Source: Pleomorphovibrio marinus (GTDB taxonomy: Bacteria > Bacteroidota > Bacteroidia > Cytophagales > Cyclobacteriaceae). Taken from it: DNA of 64,000 nt. Positions 61,797 through 64,000 of the stretch are shown here, piece by piece. The stretch lies in contig NZ_QCXY01000002.1 of the NCBI RefSeq assembly GCF_003347495.1, positions 372,001 to 436,000 of the forward strand, in the 5' to 3' direction. The position numbers and the translations under genes were made by a program. Positions within the stretch are counted from its first letter, which is position 1, and every line of letters begins with the position of its first letter. Below the pieces are notes generated by a model. The model was not told where the DNA came from, did no database searches, and was given only the letters and a program-made list of their open reading frames with translations.

Positions 61797-63205
61797 TATT
61801 GTGTTTTTTTAGTAAGAAGTACCACATTTTCCACATGGTAGGTTTGAGGAAACATGTCCACAGGCTGTATGGCCGTTACTTCATAGCGATCTGCCAATAG
61901 TGCCACGTCCCTGGCCTGGGTGGCTGGGTTGCAACTTACATAAACAATCCTAGAAGCACCTAGGGAAAGCAGGCGCTTAACCACATCCTCATGCATACCC
62001 GCCCTAGGCGGATCAGTTATCACCACATCTGGTGCAGGGTGTTTTTCCACAAATTCATCATTTAGGATATCCTTCATGTCACCAGCATAAAACTCCGTGT
62101 TTTGGATCCTGTTCAACTCTGAATTGATATGGGCATCTTGAACTGCTGCTTCCACATATTCGATCCCGATCACCTTTTTGGAATGCCTGGCCACGTAGTT
62201 GGCGATGGTACCAGTGCCGGTATACAGATCGTAAACCACCTCATCCCCGCTTAGATCCGCAAACTCCTTGGCCACCTGATAAAGGCGATGGGCCTGATGT
62301 GAATTGGTTTGGTAAAAAGACTTAGGGCCAATCCGGAACTTCAGGTCTTCCATTACCTCCTCGATATAAGGTGTGCCAGCATAGGTATGTACCTCTTGGT
62401 CATGGAAGGTTTCGTTCTTTTTGAGGTTGATGATGTAGAGCAAAGAGGTGAGTTTCGGAAAAGAGGTATGGAGAAATTCCATGACAGCATGGATTGCCTC
62501 TGAGTTTTCCTCACCGAACTGCACAATTACCATGGTTTCACCAGAAAGTGTGGTACGGATAATAAGGTTCCTAAGCGTACCCTCTTGACGAATTAGATCA
62601 AAAAAGGAGATGCCTTTTGCCAGTGCAAAGTCCCGCAACTTATTCCTGATTTCGTTGGAAAGTCCCTCCTGTAGATGGCAGTGGGAAATATCCACGATTT
62701 TGTCAAAACGTTTGGGGACGTGGAAGCCTAAGGCATTTTTTTCGAAGGATTCCCCACTTGCAATCTCCTCTTTGGTAAGCCAACGGTTGTTGGAAAAGGT
62801 GAATTCCAGTTTATTGCGGTAATACCGGTCGTCTTTTGCCCCTATAATGGGGTTGATTTCGGGAAGAGGCACCTTGGCGATACGCTGAAACTGGTCAATA
62901 ACCTGTTGCCGCTTGTAGCTGAGCTGCAAGGAATAACCCAAGTGTTGCCATTTGCATCCCCCGCATACCCCAAAGTGTTGGCAAAAAGGCTCAACCCTGT
63001 CCTTAGAATAGGAGCGAATACGAATGGCCTCAGCCTCCAAAAAACTGTTTCTTCCTTTGGTGACCCTCACATCCACCACGTCTCCGGGTGCCACTTGTTG
63101 GACAAAAACTACCTTGCCTTCATAGTGGGCTACACATTTGCCTTCGGTGGCAATCCTTTCTATTTCCAGGCCCTCCAGGACCATGTTTTTCATCTTTCGG
63201 GACAT
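61796..63205 (-). CDS. rlmD: 23S rRNA (uracil-5-)-methyltransferase RlmD-like
   Basis: RlmD-family enzymes add the 5-methyl group to a uridine of 23S rRNA (U1939 in E. coli) using S-adenosylmethionine. The 469-residue protein has an N-terminal TRAM domain (about 8-65), then the iron-sulfur cysteines C75, C81, C84 in CQHFGVCGGCKW and a fourth in DISHCHLQ. The C-terminal methyltransferase domain has VYDLYTGTGTIANYVA and DPPRAGMHEDVV, with the nucleophile in VSCNPATQARDVALL. Starts at 63205, 63193 (residue 5) or 63184 (residue 8) are possible; the promoter position favours one of the later ones. RlmC or TrmA-like relatives cannot be excluded. Confidence 0.9.
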   Translation of the reverse strand: MSRKMKNMVLEGLEIERIATEGKCVAHYEGKVVFVQQVAPGDVVDVRVTKGRNSFLEAEAIRIRSYSKDRVEPFCQHFGVCGGCKWQHLGYSLQLSYKRQQVIDQFQRIAKVPLPEINPIIGAKDDRYYRNKLEFTFSNNRWLTKEEIASGESFEKNALGFHVPKRFDKIVDISHCHLQEGLSNEIRNKLRDFALAKGISFFDLIRQEGTLRNLIIRTTLSGETMVIVQFGEENSEAIHAVMEFLHTSFPKLTSLLYIINLKKNETFHDQEVHTYAGTPYIEEVMEDLKFRIGPKSFYQTNSHQAHRLYQVAKEFADLSGDEVVYDLYTGTGTIANYVARHSKKVIGIEYVEAAVQDAHINSELNRIQNTEFYAGDMKDILNDEFVEKHPAPDVVITDPPRAGMHEDVVKRLLSLGASRIVYVSCNPATQARDVALLADRYEVTAIQPVDMFPQTYHVENVVLLTKKTQ

Positions 63206-63213
63206 AGGCGGGC

Positions 63214-63248
63214 AAAATTACAGAATTTTCCACAATCCCATTGCAAAT
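63214..63248 (-). promoter_or_regulatory. Candidate promoter of rlmD
   Basis: On the minus strand TTTG (63248-63245) lies 23 bases before TAATTTTG (63221-63214), a slightly long but otherwise good match to the Bacteroidota promoter. Transcription would begin close to the first rlmD start codon. Confidence 0.35.
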
Positions 63249-63319
63249 TTTCGGAATGCTTTTTTCCATTAGGAAGGTATAAGGGATATTGCCTATATTT
63301 AAGGTTCATTGAAAGTAAA

Positions 63320-64000
63320 ATGAGGTTAAAAGATAAAGTAGTCATTGTGACTGGTGCCACCTCAGGAATAGGAGAGGCATGTGCGAAAATTTTTGGCAAG
63401 GAAGGAGCCGCAGTATGGATTTCTGGCAGGAGCCAGGTGAAGATTGACAACACCCTTAACGACTTGCAAAAGTTAGGAATTGTTTGTGCTGGCGGGGTTT
63501 GTGATGCGGCCGTGGAGGAACAAAACAAGAAAATGGTGGAAGAGGCTCTAAAGCACTTTGGAAAGATAGATATCCTGATCAATAATGCAGGGATCTCTAT
63601 GAGGGCACTTTTCTCGGAATTGGATCTTAAGGTATTCAGACAAGTAATGGACATTAACTTCTGGGGAACAGTATATGCCACAAAATTTGCCCTTCCGGAG
63701 CTTCTCAGAAACAGTGGAAATATCATTGGTGTTTCTTCCATCAATGGTTTTAGGGGTACTCCAGCCCGAACTGCCTATACGGCCAGCAAATATGCCATGA
63801 ATGGGTTTTTGGAGTCTCTTCGTACAGAAGTGATGAAGAAAGGAGTACACGTCTTGGTGGCTTGCCCCGGGTTTACTGCCTCCAATATACGGAATCAAGC
63901 ACTTACTGCGGATGGCAGCATACAGAAAGAATCCCCAAGGGATGAAAGCAAGATGATGAGTGCCGAGGAGGTAGCGGAAGCTATTTTGAGTGCCACCCTA
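63320..64000 (+). CDS. Short-chain dehydrogenase/reductase (partial, runs off end)
   Basis: The frame opens with ATG at 63320 and is still open at the window edge, giving 227 residues of an SDR-family oxidoreductase. The NAD(P)-binding loop TGATSGIG is at 11-18, followed by INNAGISM. The active-site pattern is GVSSINGF, then YTASKYAMNGFLESLRTEV with Tyr and Lys, and CPGFTASNI. Such enzymes reduce a ketone or oxidise an alcohol with NAD(P)(H); the substrate is unknown. It is divergent from rlmD across a 114-base gap that holds a candidate promoter only for rlmD. Confidence 0.9.
   Translation, partial: MRLKDKVVIVTGATSGIGEACAKIFGKEGAAVWISGRSQVKIDNTLNDLQKLGIVCAGGVCDAAVEEQNKKMVEEALKHFGKIDILINNAGISMRALFSELDLKVFRQVMDINFWGTVYATKFALPELLRNSGNIIGVSSINGFRGTPARTAYTASKYAMNGFLESLRTEVMKKGVHVLVACPGFTASNIRNQALTADGSIQKESPRDESKMMSAEEVAEAILSATL

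Noticed and set aside
63190-63744. Minus-strand open frame (184 codons)
   Set aside because: It is antisense to the SDR gene, which has complete family motifs from 63320.

Overview
The window is a gene-dense stretch of a chromosome from a member of the Bacteroidota, most likely Cytophagales and probably Cyclobacteriaceae-like. The evidence is a SusC/SusD pair, a GldH gliding lipoprotein, a Bacteroidota-type PSP1/RicT protein, a large putative porin, promoter boxes of the TAnnTTTG type, and a light-driven sodium-pump rhodopsin very close to the marine flavobacterial KR2. Sodium-linked transport recurs: an alanine/Na+ symporter, an SSS symporter, a bile-acid/Na+ symporter-family protein and the Na+-pumping rhodopsin. 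This suggests a marine or saline habitat.

Layout. 1-7.8 kb holds housekeeping genes: the rmuC end, sugar-nucleotide and Kdo genes (manC, kdsD), recQ, purD, a ricT-like gene and gldH. 7.8-15.8 kb holds a large secreted putative glycan enzyme, a ROK kinase, a CvfB-like S1 protein, an Na+/alanine symporter, a DUF1080 secreted protein and an acetyltransferase. 15.8-21.6 kb is a signalling operon with two histidine kinases, one of 1443 residues with seven PAS and two GAF modules, and an Rcp1-like receiver. 21.6-23.9 kb holds a transposase remnant and an unrecognised secreted protein. 24-31 kb runs on the minus strand with a GMC oxidoreductase, a MacB-like permease, miaE, a porin and lpxK. 31-41 kb runs mostly on the plus strand with a Nif3-like protein, a zinc-ribbon coiled coil, three genes of menaquinone synthesis, and an inositol oxygenase next to an SSS transporter.

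41-44.5 kb is a thiamine-thiazole operon (thiS, a TenI/ThiE-like gene, thiE, thiG, thiH) behind a TPP riboswitch. An 8-bp hairpin there covers the thiS start codon; thiC and thiF are absent. 45-49.8 kb holds a secreted beta-propeller plus alpha-toroid fusion, GAPDH and a BASS transporter. 50-57.2 kb holds a PAS-DHp protein without a kinase domain and a SusC-SusD-phosphatase locus whose last gene fuses a GDPD-like domain to alkaline phosphatase. 57.2-64 kb holds a decayed glycoside-hydrolase-like pseudogene, the sodium-pump rhodopsin, an alpha/beta hydrolase, a DoxX protein, rlmD and the start of a short-chain dehydrogenase.

I saw no rRNA, tRNA or CRISPR array. The most striking single gene is the NDQ-type rhodopsin. 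The least explained items are the two large secreted toroid proteins, the 401-residue secreted protein and the SusCD-phosphatase locus.
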